The position numbers and the translations under genes are program-made. From a virus, in the IMG/VR virus record IMGVR_UViG_3300027844_001155, positions 1 through 43,157 of that record: 43,157 bases of DNA; one strand, 5' to 3'. Shown here one piece after another: positions 26,027 through 34,425 of the stretch. The stretch's first letter is position 1. Each line of letters begins with the position of its first letter. A model generated the notes under the pieces. That model was given only the letters and a program-made list of their open reading frames with translations. It ran no database searches and was not told where the DNA came from.

Positions 26027-28106
26027 TTTTCGCAGCATTTTGCAGAAAGCGCAAAAGCCCCCCGCGGGGTACTCCCCCATTCCCAAGGGACGCAAGGGCG
26101 GATATCGCAAGCGCGTAGCGGGGAAGTGGGCTTATTGGTATCCGGGGGATCCCGCCGCCCCGCAAACCGAATTTGATTTTGCACCACCACCTGAGCCCGA
26201 GCCTAAGCCCCTGCCTACGGATAAATTGGAGGGGTATCGCCGCGAGCTGGCCGCAGAGCTGGATACTGAATCGGGTAAAGCGCAAGTGGCGTGGGTAGAG
26301 CGGGCGTTAAAAGAGCCCCACTTGGGCGTGCAATCGTATTCCGATGTGGCCGGTACGAATGAGAGCCCGAAGCTACGAGCGGCATACGATGCTTGGATGG
26401 CGAAAATGGCCCAGGCTACCCTCGATGTATCGGATGCGATCCATAACCCCGTTGGAGGCACAGACAGGACGGACAGGATCATTTACAACCAAGAGCAGCT
26501 TGCCAAGTTGACCAGGACGCTTAGGGATCTGGAACAGCCCGCGGGCTACGCTAAAGTAGGCGCAATAGATAGGGTGCCCGTGGACGAGGATGGTGAGTCC
26601 GTATTTTCAAGGTATGACTATGAGGGTCTGAGAGACCCGCTTTTGCAGGCGGTGGTAGATGCGGGCGGGTGGCAAGATATACAGAACACGTTCGATAACC
26701 TTGATGAGATAATCGAGGACGCGGTGAAGGGTATTGAAGAACATCTAGTCCCCCCAAAGCCAGGTTGGCCGCGGGGCGTCTTGCGCGATGACTATTTGCA
26801 ACTTTTGCACGATGATCCGAGCGTGCGCGGTTTTGAACCACAAAGGGGCGCGTGGAATGCTGAAGCCCGTGCGCGAGGCGTGAGGGAGTCTTTGATCAAT
26901 CATATCAGAGAGAACCAGAGCGGCCCGCTGCAAGCGCCAGACGTTCGCAATGAAGAACATCTCGCGAAATTCAAGCGCGAAATTCAAGCGCAGTTGGCCA
27001 GCCTACTAACAGTGGCCCCCCACGACGCGGAGGTTGTAACGTCAAATGCCCTGTTGAAATTCAACGAGTTTAGGTACTTATTGCGAAAGGGCAATGAGCT
27101 AGGGCATTGGGGCTCTGCCGAATTTCAGAACACAACGGCTCGCGCTACTGCTGTTTTTGGGGACGGTGGGCGCTTTCGACCGATAGATAAGGGAATGCAA
27201 GAGCATGTGTTGACTGATCGAGAGATTGAGAGCCCATACATGCGGCGCGTTGACAACTCCCTGACTGAGCGACCGGCACACTCAGATGCCCAGATCCACA
27301 AAGCTCGAATGATGGCAATGTCGCGGTACGTCCACGCGCAGAATCAGCTTCGCCGGTTTTCGCGGGAGGAACATCCTACGGTGTATCGGGGCCAAGGGCT
27401 TAAAGAAGATCTGGCCAAGAGCCTCACCGCGGGTGAGAGTTTCCCCCTAACAGGGTGTACGGCCTTCAGCTACTACCGAGAGACCGCAGAGCACTATTCA
27501 TCGTCGGAGTGGACACAGCAGCTTAGCGGTGAGGGCAAAGTGGCCGTCATCATCGAGCTTGAGCGCACCGAGGAATTTGATTCCACAATCGCGGGCTGGC
27601 ACGCAAAGGACCGAGCAGCCGACCAACCCGCGTTTGAGATTGTGAGCGGGGCGAACCATATCGAGATCACGGAAGTGATCCCTGGCAAGACGTTTGCGAA
27701 CACGTATCCGGTAGCCGATGATCTTATGGAGGCATTTGCGCGGGGGCGGGGCTATCTTGGATTGGATGACCTTGACGCGGGGTATCGTATTCCTGTGCCT
27801 TTTCAGGGTGTGGAACAAACCGGAGGTCCGCGTGGATTAATGCTGACGGGCAAGCGTGATATTTTACCAGGGGCATTTGAGAAAACTGAAAGCGGGAGCT
27901 GGCGCGTGTTGGGGAAAGGGGCCGTGCCTGGTTGGGCCGAATGGTTTGCAGATGTACGGGCGCGGGGCGGTCGCCCTGATGCGTCTTGGTCGAAAAACGA
28001 CGGAGACATTATCACGCCACGTCAGGTCGCAGCGTTTCTTCGAGCCGCGCAAGAGGCTTTCAAACCAACGACCCCCGTCATACGCGGGCGCGGAGTATTG
28101 GCATGA
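26016..28106 (+). CDS. tagged ADP-ribosyltransferase-like protein (696 aa)
   Basis: I chose ATG 26016 because GGAG at 26006-26009 lies 6 bases upstream; it overlaps the previous gene by 11 bases. The product begins MRASFRSILQKAQK, then tag 11 (residues about 15-43) and a Pro-Glu linker. A long helical middle follows (about 65-420). The C-terminal part (about 430-560) looks like an ADP-ribosyltransferase of the R-S-E class: TVYRGQG (Arg458), GCTAFSYYRETAEHYSS as the STS-like strand, and FEIVSGANHIEI near 539-550 with candidate catalytic Glu residues. ARTs modify proteins or nucleic acids using NAD; phage examples such as T4 Alt are injected. The target here is unknown, and the catalytic Glu assignment is tentative. 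Confidence 0.78.
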   Translation: MRASFRSILQKAQKPPAGYSPIPKGRKGGYRKRVAGKWAYWYPGDPAAPQTEFDFAPPPEPEPKPLPTDKLEGYRRELAAELDTESGKAQVAWVERALKEPHLGVQSYSDVAGTNESPKLRAAYDAWMAKMAQATLDVSDAIHNPVGGTDRTDRIIYNQEQLAKLTRTLRDLEQPAGYAKVGAIDRVPVDEDGESVFSRYDYEGLRDPLLQAVVDAGGWQDIQNTFDNLDEIIEDAVKGIEEHLVPPKPGWPRGVLRDDYLQLLHDDPSVRGFEPQRGAWNAEARARGVRESLINHIRENQSGPLQAPDVRNEEHLAKFKREIQAQLASLLTVAPHDAEVVTSNALLKFNEFRYLLRKGNELGHWGSAEFQNTTARATAVFGDGGRFRPIDKGMQEHVLTDREIESPYMRRVDNSLTERPAHSDAQIHKARMMAMSRYVHAQNQLRRFSREEHPTVYRGQGLKEDLAKSLTAGESFPLTGCTAFSYYRETAEHYSSSEWTQQLSGEGKVAVIIELERTEEFDSTIAGWHAKDRAADQPAFEIVSGANHIEITEVIPGKTFANTYPVADDLMEAFARGRGYLGLDDLDAGYRIPVPFQGVEQTGGPRGLMLTGKRDILPGAFEKTESGSWRVLGKGAVPGWAEWFADVRARGGRPDASWSKNDGDIITPRQVAAFLRAAQEAFKPTTPVIRGRGVLA
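26058..26144 (+). other. tag 11 (PPAGYS..GKW type)
   Basis: Encodes PPAGYSPIPKGRKGGYRK then RVAGKWAYWYP directly after an N-terminal helix FRSILQKAQK. It is the partner of tag 5. Confidence 0.82.
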
Positions 28107-31100
28107 GCAAGCGTGTGACGAAAAGAGAGTTTCTGTTTAACCTGGCGTTTGTCGAATATCCAATCCCGCCCCAGGACGAGGTATTCCCGCCCGAGCCCGA
28201 GAATCTCGAAAAGAAGCAAGGCCACAAGTACATTCGCCGCCTGGGCACTCCCGGCCACTACAACTACATTTATGAAGAAGCCAAGGGACGCTCGATCTCT
28301 CAGGTGCGCGAAACGGCTCCCGCGCTACACGGCGCTCTCTACGAGGCGTATGATGCGATGGTCGAGAATGCCCAAGACGACCCAAACTTTACCTGGAACC
28401 TGGACCGGGATGCTCTGGATGCGCCACCACCACCACACACTCAAAGGGCGCTCTTAGACGCGCTCACCCTATTCACGAATGGGGACGTGGCGAGCGTTCG
28501 TAATCCAGCGCGGCACGATGGCCGCTCTGCCCGAGTCGAAGGCCTCGGCCTTTATGAAATTGATCAAGCCGAAGAAGCCGATTACATCAAAGCCCACGCC
28601 GTTGTGAAAGCACTGTGCGAGCGGCCTTTGGCGAAGGGTGAAATGGACACTGTCTATCGCGGGATGAGGCTTTCGCGAGACGTGGTTTCTGCAATTCTGG
28701 CCGACGCGGACAAGAATCTAGGCTTTGATTTCAGCATTATCGGGTCGTGGTCTCCTACAAAGAATGAGGCCAATGGGTGGGCGATTGCCCGCACGTCCGA
28801 GGGTAAAGGCGAGGGGTATGTACCCGTTGTCTTTCAACTTGCGCCTGAGACCGGATCTTATATCCGAGATCTTTCTGCACACCCAAACGAAGACGAGTTT
28901 ATCACGGGCGGAACAATGCGTATTAAACGAGTCGTGCCCACTGAAATAACAAAGACAAGCCGTGGTATCAACGAGCCTGGCCTTGTCCCTTTGGCCCCGC
29001 GGTCCCAAACCGTGAGTGGGTACACGATTGAGCTGGAGCAAGTGATGCAGAAATCATTAGGGATGCTGTCCGCGCATATTCTCGCGGAGCTGGATTCCGA
29101 ATTTGATATTCCTGCAAACCGCATGATGCGGAAAGGGTTTCACGGGTTGCTGCACAAGGCGCGAGCCCATAAGTATATCCGACGCACGCCGACCGGCGAC
29201 CCCAAACGACCCTGGCGCTACTACTACGCCGAATCGAGCGTGGCCCGCAGCGCAGTGGCCGGGGAAACAATCCGCGTCAAAGGACACTCCCTCGAAGTGC
29301 TCTCCGTCGATGATGACAAGCTCGAAGTCGAGTGGGATGGCAAGAAACTAACGCTCTCTCACGATGAATGGGCCGAGAAAATGCGAAAAGTTGCCGGGGA
29401 TGCCTACATGGCGTCCGCGGAAAAACGAGCCCGCCAGCACGCCAATGCGATTTTGCGACATGTTCCGCGCAAGTTGCTTGCTGAGCTTGAAGGCGATAGC
29501 GATGCGATGAGAATGGCTGACCTACGTGCCCGTGCGCCTGATGTGTACCGGCGCTTGCGCAAGTCCTTCCGTCGTGCAGGCATCTCGGCGCTCGATGCTC
29601 AACGCTCGATTCGCTGGACCCTAGCCCGCCGCGGGTGGGTGCCCGAGGCGCGGGCCACGTTCTTGGGCGCGATGCTCAAGCCGGGGACCGCGTGGATCAC
29701 AAGTCAATACCAGACGATTGGAGGGGCGGCAGAGCGCATTGCACAATCGGAGACCGCCCCCCTTGATACGGTTGAGGTTCGGCCCGAGCACATAGCCGCG
29801 GCTCTCGACCTGCCCAGGACGAAAAAGGCCGTCGAGAAAGTGATCGCCAACGCCGATAGTGAGCTTGAGCGATTGCGTAAGCTGATGACGCGCCCGCGGC
29901 CTATGAAGCGAGGCCCTCCCGCACAGCAGGAAGAGTTAGATATTAACATTCCAAGTGATGCCATTGCACAGGCGATGGCCAGCGAGGCGCTCGCAAAGCT
30001 GCGGTTCCTGGTCAAGGCATACCCCGGTATGGCGTTAGACCCCACCGCTCTGGCCGAAGTCGGCGCAATCAATGAGATTCAAGCCGCGGCCCCCCGCGCC
30101 GAGCCCAGGACCAAAGGTGCCGAGTGTATGCTTTTCGTAGCGGGCGAGGGAGGGCAGGCTTCCCAACTAAAGGCACGTTACGAGCTGCGCGAGGCCAAGT
30201 CCGTCCGGCCTTCACATATCCCGTGGGAAGGGTTTTCCGAAAACGCGGAGTATCCCGCGGGGCTCCAGACCAGGCCGTATCACACCGATAAGCAGCTTCA
30301 ACAGGGCGTTCGAGATAACGCAGGGCTGAGCCCTGAGCGCACGCCGCAACCGGCGTTCTGGGTCAATACGAACCCCGATTCCGTCAACGGCCCGCCGATG
30401 ATTCTCGATGACGGCACGGTGCTAGGGGGCAATTCGCGAGCAATGTCCCAACAGGTGATTTTTACAGATCCCGATTTGGCCGGTGGTGAACACGATCAGC
30501 GCCTCCGAGCGTACCTCAAAGAGAACGCGGGGCAGTTTGGGTTTTCCGCCGATGACGTGGAGGCCCTCGAACATCCTATGCTTGTCCGCGTGGTCGAGCC
30601 CGAGAACACGAGCGACCGGAATCTCAAGCTGCTAGTCCAGCAAATGAACGAGAATTTCACAAAGGGTCTGGACCCACGGGCAATGCAAGTAGCTCTGGGC
30701 CGTCGCATAGACGAGGATGTGCTCAAAGCGTTAGCTCGTGAGATGGATCCCGACGAGACCATTGATCACTTTCTCGATTCGCAGGGACTCAACGACGATG
30801 GCCACCCTCGCAATAAAGCGTTTCTTGACCAGCTCCGAAAAGTAGGACTGATTGACGACAGGAACGCGAACCAATATTACAAGCCAGGGGCGGGCGGGGC
30901 TCTCGGGTCTCAGCTAAACGAAGATGGGAAGCGGTTAGTGGCGCGAGTGCTACTTGGACATGTAGTGGATGATGTTGATTTGTTAAGCGGGACACCCCCC
31001 GAAATGGTCAAGACCATCGCTAAATCGGTTCCATACGCAATCCAGGCAGGCGCAGGGGATGCGGATTACCAAATCAAGGAGCCTTTGAAGCACGCGCTAC

Positions 31101-31642
31101 GCGCCTATAACGATTTCGTGGACCGGAAGCTTCTTGCGAAGTCGAGCCGCGACCAAGACCTACTCACACGGCGAATTGATGCGTATTTCTCGCAGCTCAA
31201 AGCGGATTTGACAGATCCAAAGAGCGGCGACCAGGTGTTCGAGCCACAGCCAGTGGAGACAGACCCGCTGGTTCGCCAGATGTTTGAGGCTTTGATTCGA
31301 CGACCGGGGCCTAGCCAACTGTCCTGGGTGATGCAGAATTATATGGAACAGGTGGATAAAGAAGCCAGCGCAGCAAAGGATATGTTTCGCAAAAAGCCGT
31401 CTGCCGCTGAGTTTATGGAAATGGCGTTGAACACCGCGATTGGTCGAGCACAGGAAAACGCAGAGATTCGAGTAGCGCAAAAGAAAGCGGACGCCGACTA
31501 CAAGCGACGTGAGAAAGCAATGCTCGCGGCGTATGCCAAAGAGCAAGAAGAGCAAAAGAAGGCAGAGCAGGATGGCCCGGAGCGCGATGATGCGACAATG
31601 AGCATGTTTGACAAGGCTTTACACTTTTGGATGCAGCGATGA
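28103..31642 (+). CDS. tagged polyvalent protein: ADP-ribosyltransferase plus DdrB-like ParB domain (1179 aa)
   Basis: ATG 28103 overlaps the preceding TGA (ATGA) and has GGAG about 8 bases upstream. Tag 12 is at residues about 41-62. An ART follows: TVYRGMRLS (Arg186), SWSPTKNEANGWA as the STS-like strand, and the ExE motif NEDEF (Glu263, Glu265). Tag 13 (about 356-377) leads into a small beta domain and helical regions. Residues about 700-980 match the DdrB-like ParB superfamily domain: VRPSHIPWEGF, YPAGLQTRPYH, then PPMILDDGTVLGGNSRAMS and a long helical part. The C-terminus is a charged coiled coil. DdrB in P1 belongs to its injected anti-restriction set; by analogy this is a likely injected anti-defence or takeover protein. 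Confidence 0.85.
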   Translation: MSKRVTKREFLFNLAFVEYPIPPQDEVFPPEPENLEKKQGHKYIRRLGTPGHYNYIYEEAKGRSISQVRETAPALHGALYEAYDAMVENAQDDPNFTWNLDRDALDAPPPPHTQRALLDALTLFTNGDVASVRNPARHDGRSARVEGLGLYEIDQAEEADYIKAHAVVKALCERPLAKGEMDTVYRGMRLSRDVVSAILADADKNLGFDFSIIGSWSPTKNEANGWAIARTSEGKGEGYVPVVFQLAPETGSYIRDLSAHPNEDEFITGGTMRIKRVVPTEITKTSRGINEPGLVPLAPRSQTVSGYTIELEQVMQKSLGMLSAHILAELDSEFDIPANRMMRKGFHGLLHKARAHKYIRRTPTGDPKRPWRYYYAESSVARSAVAGETIRVKGHSLEVLSVDDDKLEVEWDGKKLTLSHDEWAEKMRKVAGDAYMASAEKRARQHANAILRHVPRKLLAELEGDSDAMRMADLRARAPDVYRRLRKSFRRAGISALDAQRSIRWTLARRGWVPEARATFLGAMLKPGTAWITSQYQTIGGAAERIAQSETAPLDTVEVRPEHIAAALDLPRTKKAVEKVIANADSELERLRKLMTRPRPMKRGPPAQQEELDINIPSDAIAQAMASEALAKLRFLVKAYPGMALDPTALAEVGAINEIQAAAPRAEPRTKGAECMLFVAGEGGQASQLKARYELREAKSVRPSHIPWEGFSENAEYPAGLQTRPYHTDKQLQQGVRDNAGLSPERTPQPAFWVNTNPDSVNGPPMILDDGTVLGGNSRAMSQQVIFTDPDLAGGEHDQRLRAYLKENAGQFGFSADDVEALEHPMLVRVVEPENTSDRNLKLLVQQMNENFTKGLDPRAMQVALGRRIDEDVLKALAREMDPDETIDHFLDSQGLNDDGHPRNKAFLDQLRKVGLIDDRNANQYYKPGAGGALGSQLNEDGKRLVARVLLGHVVDDVDLLSGTPPEMVKTIAKSVPYAIQAGAGDADYQIKEPLKHALRAYNDFVDRKLLAKSSRDQDLLTRRIDAYFSQLKADLTDPKSGDQVFEPQPVETDPLVRQMFEALIRRPGPSQLSWVMQNYMEQVDKEASAAKDMFRKKPSAAEFMEMALNTAIGRAQENAEIRVAQKKADADYKRREKAMLAAYAKEQEEQKKAEQDGPERDDATMSMFDKALHFWMQR
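28223..28288 (+). other. tag 12 (HKYIRR/PGHY type)
   Basis: Encodes HKYIRRLGTPGHYNYIYEE then AKG, immediately before the ART domain. Confidence 0.85.
29168..29233 (+). other. tag 13 (HKYIRR type, centre diverged)
   Basis: Encodes HKYIRRTPTGDPKRPWRYYY then AE after FHGLLHKARA, between the ART and the rest of the protein. The PGHY turn is replaced by KRPW. Confidence 0.8.
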
Positions 31643-31911
31643 AATTGCAAATATCAGAATCCTTCCCTGGCGAGCTGAACGGTGATCCTAACCATTTACT
31701 CGAAAAGGCGGCCAAGGCGCTAGAGACGGCCTTGGAACAGGCGGGCGTCACTTGCTGCGGGGCATTGCTAAAAGCTGGACCGTACCGCCAGCGGGGCGGT
31801 GAGCTGCAATTGATCGAAGACCTAGCCAAGGGCATGGGCGACTTGTACAGCGCAAGGCTCGAAAAGCTACAGGCCGATTTAATCAGGCGCGTGGAGGCGG
31901 CGAGTGAGTGA
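31639..31911 (+). CDS. small helical protein (90 aa), unknown
   Basis: ATG 31639 overlaps the preceding TGA (ATGA); an in-frame TTG at 31627 lies inside the upstream gene and is less likely. The product is mostly helical: NHLLEKAAKALETALEQAG, then a Cys pair (TCCGALLKAG), and ELQLIEDLAKGMGDLYSARL. It ends overlapping the MuF-like gene by 8 bases, with that gene's ribosome site (GGAGG 31893-31897) inside it. A small head-associated protein is likely from context. No family is recognised. Confidence 0.7.
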   Translation: MKLQISESFPGELNGDPNHLLEKAAKALETALEQAGVTCCGALLKAGPYRQRGGELQLIEDLAKGMGDLYSARLEKLQADLIRRVEAASE

Positions 31912-32956
31912 CGTAGGGTATGACCTGATGCAACGTCTTACGACGCAGGTTATCGCGGACCACCACGATGCGTTCCTGGTTGAGCTGTTTGGCGCTGATG
32001 CCAGCGGCCTGCCCGCCGAACGGCTAAGCGAATTAGTCGCCCAGGGCTTGATCCCCGCTCAAAACCTCAACGGCCTGACAATCCTGGGCATGGAAAACGA
32101 GTGTGACTATTTTGAATTCCTGTTACACGCGAACCACCATATCGGGCGCAACTACGAAGACTCCGAGGCCCTAGCCATCATGCGCGGTTGGGGAATCGAC
32201 GACTGGAAGGTCGCGGTCGACGCTTCGATCACGCAAGCGCGGGCAGACATGCCTACGCCTGAGCTGGACAGCGGCGTGGGGGTGGTCTTACCTCGACCAG
32301 ATCCCCCGCCGCCATCAACGCGCCCGCCCATCGTGCCCCAGGTGCCTCCGGGTCTCACGCCAAACGAAACGTATGGATATGTGCAGTCTGTGAATCGCGC
32401 CGGGGAGTTTGCCCGCGGGTTGGGCCAGCAGATGGGCCTCGACCTCGAAAACAAAATCCGCGAAGAGTGGTACGAGGAAAAGATTGTCGCGGAAGCGGAT
32501 CCCGAGAAGCGCACAGAGCGCCTTGACGTGATCCGCGAAGAAGTCGCACGAGAGATGATCGAGTCGCGGGATGCGCGGGCGCTGGCCGCTAGGCTGGCCA
32601 ACCGCACGGGCATGTACGCGCACAACTGGCTGAGAATTGCAAAAACGGAGTTGCAAGGCGCATACAACGACGCGGTGATCCTCGAAGGCGTCGATTTGTT
32701 TGGCGAAGACTGCCAAATCGCCAGGATTCACGAGAGCGGCGCTTGCCGACATTGTCAGCGGCTCTTTGGTCCCATTGATAACCCTATTGTCTTTAGTGTG
32801 AAAGATTTGCTGGCGAATGGTACAAACGTAGGGAAGCCTGCGAACGATTGGCGGGCAACAATTTGGCCCATCCACCCTAATTGCCGGTGTGACACGCGAA
32901 TGGTCCCACCTGGTATGACGATTGTGGACGGTGATATGGTGATGACTGATGAATAA
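31904..32956 (+). CDS. MuF-like head morphogenesis protein (350 aa)
   Basis: GTG 31904 has GGAGG 6 bases upstream. The C-terminal 120 residues carry the Mu gpF hallmark: a helix NRTGMYAHNWLRIAKTELQGAYND, then ARIHESGACRHCQRLFG and a closing PIHPNCRCDTRMVPPG. The Cys/His pattern probably binds a metal. The N-terminal half is helical with a Pro-rich stretch (PRPDPPPPSTRPP) in the middle. MuF proteins are minor head components found next to the portal and are often injected or sit inside the capsid. Here the gene follows the polyvalent cluster and precedes the prohead protease, the normal order apart from the inserted genes. No toxin domain is fused to it. Confidence 0.88.
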   Translation: MSDVGYDLMQRLTTQVIADHHDAFLVELFGADASGLPAERLSELVAQGLIPAQNLNGLTILGMENECDYFEFLLHANHHIGRNYEDSEALAIMRGWGIDDWKVAVDASITQARADMPTPELDSGVGVVLPRPDPPPPSTRPPIVPQVPPGLTPNETYGYVQSVNRAGEFARGLGQQMGLDLENKIREEWYEEKIVAEADPEKRTERLDVIREEVAREMIESRDARALAARLANRTGMYAHNWLRIAKTELQGAYNDAVILEGVDLFGEDCQIARIHESGACRHCQRLFGPIDNPIVFSVKDLLANGTNVGKPANDWRATIWPIHPNCRCDTRMVPPGMTIVDGDMVMTDE

Positions 32957-33698
32957 TGACTTTTTTGCAGTTTGGGCACCCTTCGACGTAATGAAGGGTT
33001 CCGCAGCAGACTCCGAGGCGATGACGGGCCGCATTGGCGGCATTGTCTCAACCGAGGAATTAGACCAGCAGGGTGATCGCCTTTTGCAAAAAGGGATCGA
33101 CTGGTCCTATGCGTTGAGCAAAGGCTGGTTTAATTACGAGCACGCCGCTGGTCCTGACAACGTCCTGGGCCACCCCGAGACGGTTGTCGAGTCTATCCAC
33201 AAAGGCCACCCCGCCACTCGAATTGAGGGGGTTCTTTACCTACACAAGCCGAAGGCCCGTGAGATCTACGAGACCGCGGTCGCAATGGCCAAAAGCCAGA
33301 CGGATCGCCGCCTGGGTTTCAGCGTCGAGGGCCAGGTCAAGGCGCGTGAAGGTGATCGGATCATCCAATCCAAGGTGTTAAATATTGCAATTACTGCACA
33401 CCCTGTTTGTGCAGAAGCCCGCCTCGACGTATTAAAGTCGCTTGCTTTCAACGCGGGGGGCAACATCGGATACCAACAATCCCCACAATTGGCGGGCGCG
33501 GGCAGTCTGTCCGCCCTGGTACCGCAGAGCATGGGGGGTAATACCGCAATATCCACATTTGCGGCGAGGGCGCTCCGCGGAAGAAAGAGAGTGAGCGTTG
33601 ACCACCTAGCAGGGATGATCTCGGAAGCGTTCCCGTCGCTTGGATACCAACGTGCTTTACAGCTCGCCCGAGACTTCTCACAAAATCTAGGGCGCTAA
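32949..33698 (+). CDS. prohead protease with capsid-like C-terminal peptide (249 aa)
   Basis: A serine protease of the HK97-type prohead family. Seen: GGIVSTEELDQQGDRLL, WFNYEHAAG with His65, GVLYLHKPKAREIY, RRLGFSVEG with Ser125, and VLNIAITAHPVC. These match the expected His/Ser catalytic set and strand order. The catalytic part ends near residue 165. The C-terminal extension holds AGAGSLSALVPQS (about 182-194), almost the same as the capsid protein N-arm, then a helical end. It overlaps the MuF-like gene by 8 bases. In the family the protease trims scaffold and capsid N-termini after prohead assembly. Confidence 0.9.
   Translation: MNNDFFAVWAPFDVMKGSAADSEAMTGRIGGIVSTEELDQQGDRLLQKGIDWSYALSKGWFNYEHAAGPDNVLGHPETVVESIHKGHPATRIEGVLYLHKPKAREIYETAVAMAKSQTDRRLGFSVEGQVKAREGDRIIQSKVLNIAITAHPVCAEARLDVLKSLAFNAGGNIGYQQSPQLAGAGSLSALVPQSMGGNTAISTFAARALRGRKRVSVDHLAGMISEAFPSLGYQRALQLARDFSQNLGR
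33494..33530 (+). repeat. 37-bp repeat shared with capsid gene, copy 1
   Basis: Matches 34536-34572 at 36 of 37 bases; the single change is silent (GTA/GTG for Val). It encodes GAGSLSALVPQS in both genes. Confidence 0.92.
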
Positions 33699-33792
33699 CT
33701 ATATCTAGTGTGCCCGTAGTTGCAATATGTTTTGCGGGGGACCATCCTGCAAAAAGAATCAAACCCCTATAGGGCTGTCTAGGAGCTATCCC
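33699..33792. promoter_or_regulatory. 94-bp gap before scaffold and capsid genes
   Basis: One of the longest gaps in the window, just ahead of the genes needed in largest amount. It holds CTATATCTAG (33700s), a TTTTGC/GCAAAA inverted repeat (33730-33735 with 33749-33754) and a perfect palindrome CCCTATAGGG (33765-33774). The scaffold gene's AGGAG follows at 33781-33785. A promoter or mRNA processing site is plausible by position and these features. I cannot pick out clear -35 and -10 boxes. Confidence 0.35.
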
Positions 33793-34413
33793 ATGAACGA
33801 GAAGCTATACCGGCATTTGGTCGCCAGCGGCGTCGCAGAAGATCAAGCGATGAATCTGGCAAAGGGCTTTAGCTCTGATGCCCCCGAAGATGTTGACGTT
33901 GAACGATTGCAAAAAGCACTCGACGGTGTGGCCGAGGCCATGCAGACCGAGCCGCAGCCGCAGATCGACGCAGCTATCCGCGAAGCACAAGACGTAGCCG
34001 AGGCCGTGACCAAGGGAGCTGACGCGCTCCTGAACGAGGTTCGGACGCAAAATGATGCGTTGGCCAAGGGATTATTGGCCATTGGCGAAGAGATGCGAGC
34101 CGTTCGAGATTTTCTCATCGGTCAAAATACCGCGGTTGCTCAGGTCGAGCAATCTGTGGAGGCTGTGAAAAAGTCGCTGAGCGAGCCCATCGCCGCTAAA
34201 GCGTTTGGAACCCCCGCAAGGCCCCTCGCCTCGCCTCAAGAGACCGGCGAGACCGGCGAGGACGAAAGCCCCCGCCATCTCATCGAGAAGGCTCTCACTG
34301 AGCTGCAAGCAGGTACCGATACGGCTCGCAGTCACGCCTTGCGCAAGGCGATTGTTCAAATTGAGAGCGGCGTGCCTATTGCCGACGTTCGCCAAAGCTT
34401 GGCACTGCACTAA
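33793..34413 (+). CDS. probable scaffolding protein (206 aa)
   Basis: ATG 33793 is chosen because AGGAG lies 7 bases upstream; the in-frame ATG 33727 has no such site. The product is almost all helix and rich in Ala, Glu and Gln, with heptad-like stretches (EAVTKGADALLNEVRTQND, EEMRAVRDFLIGQNTAVAQ), a Gly/Pro-rich break near residue 145-160, and a basic, helical C-terminus (LRKAIVQIESGVPIADVRQSL). That pattern and its place between the prohead protease and the capsid gene are typical of scaffold proteins, which bind capsid subunits through their C-terminus and are then removed. This rests on context and composition, not on a specific motif. Confidence 0.75.
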   Translation: MNEKLYRHLVASGVAEDQAMNLAKGFSSDAPEDVDVERLQKALDGVAEAMQTEPQPQIDAAIREAQDVAEAVTKGADALLNEVRTQNDALAKGLLAIGEEMRAVRDFLIGQNTAVAQVEQSVEAVKKSLSEPIAAKAFGTPARPLASPQETGETGEDESPRHLIEKALTELQAGTDTARSHALRKAIVQIESGVPIADVRQSLALH

Positions 34414-34425
34414 GGAGCATTAAGC

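Noticed and set aside
27986-28102. Upstream start of the ART-DdrB-like gene at 27986
   Set aside because: This 39-codon extension lies inside the preceding ART gene and reads like out-of-frame sequence; ATG 28103 is in an ATGA junction with a GGAG site.
33756-33774. T7-like promoter (CCTATAGGG end)
   Set aside because: Only the TATAGGG part matches; the upstream recognition part does not, and no phage-type RNA polymerase is seen in the window.
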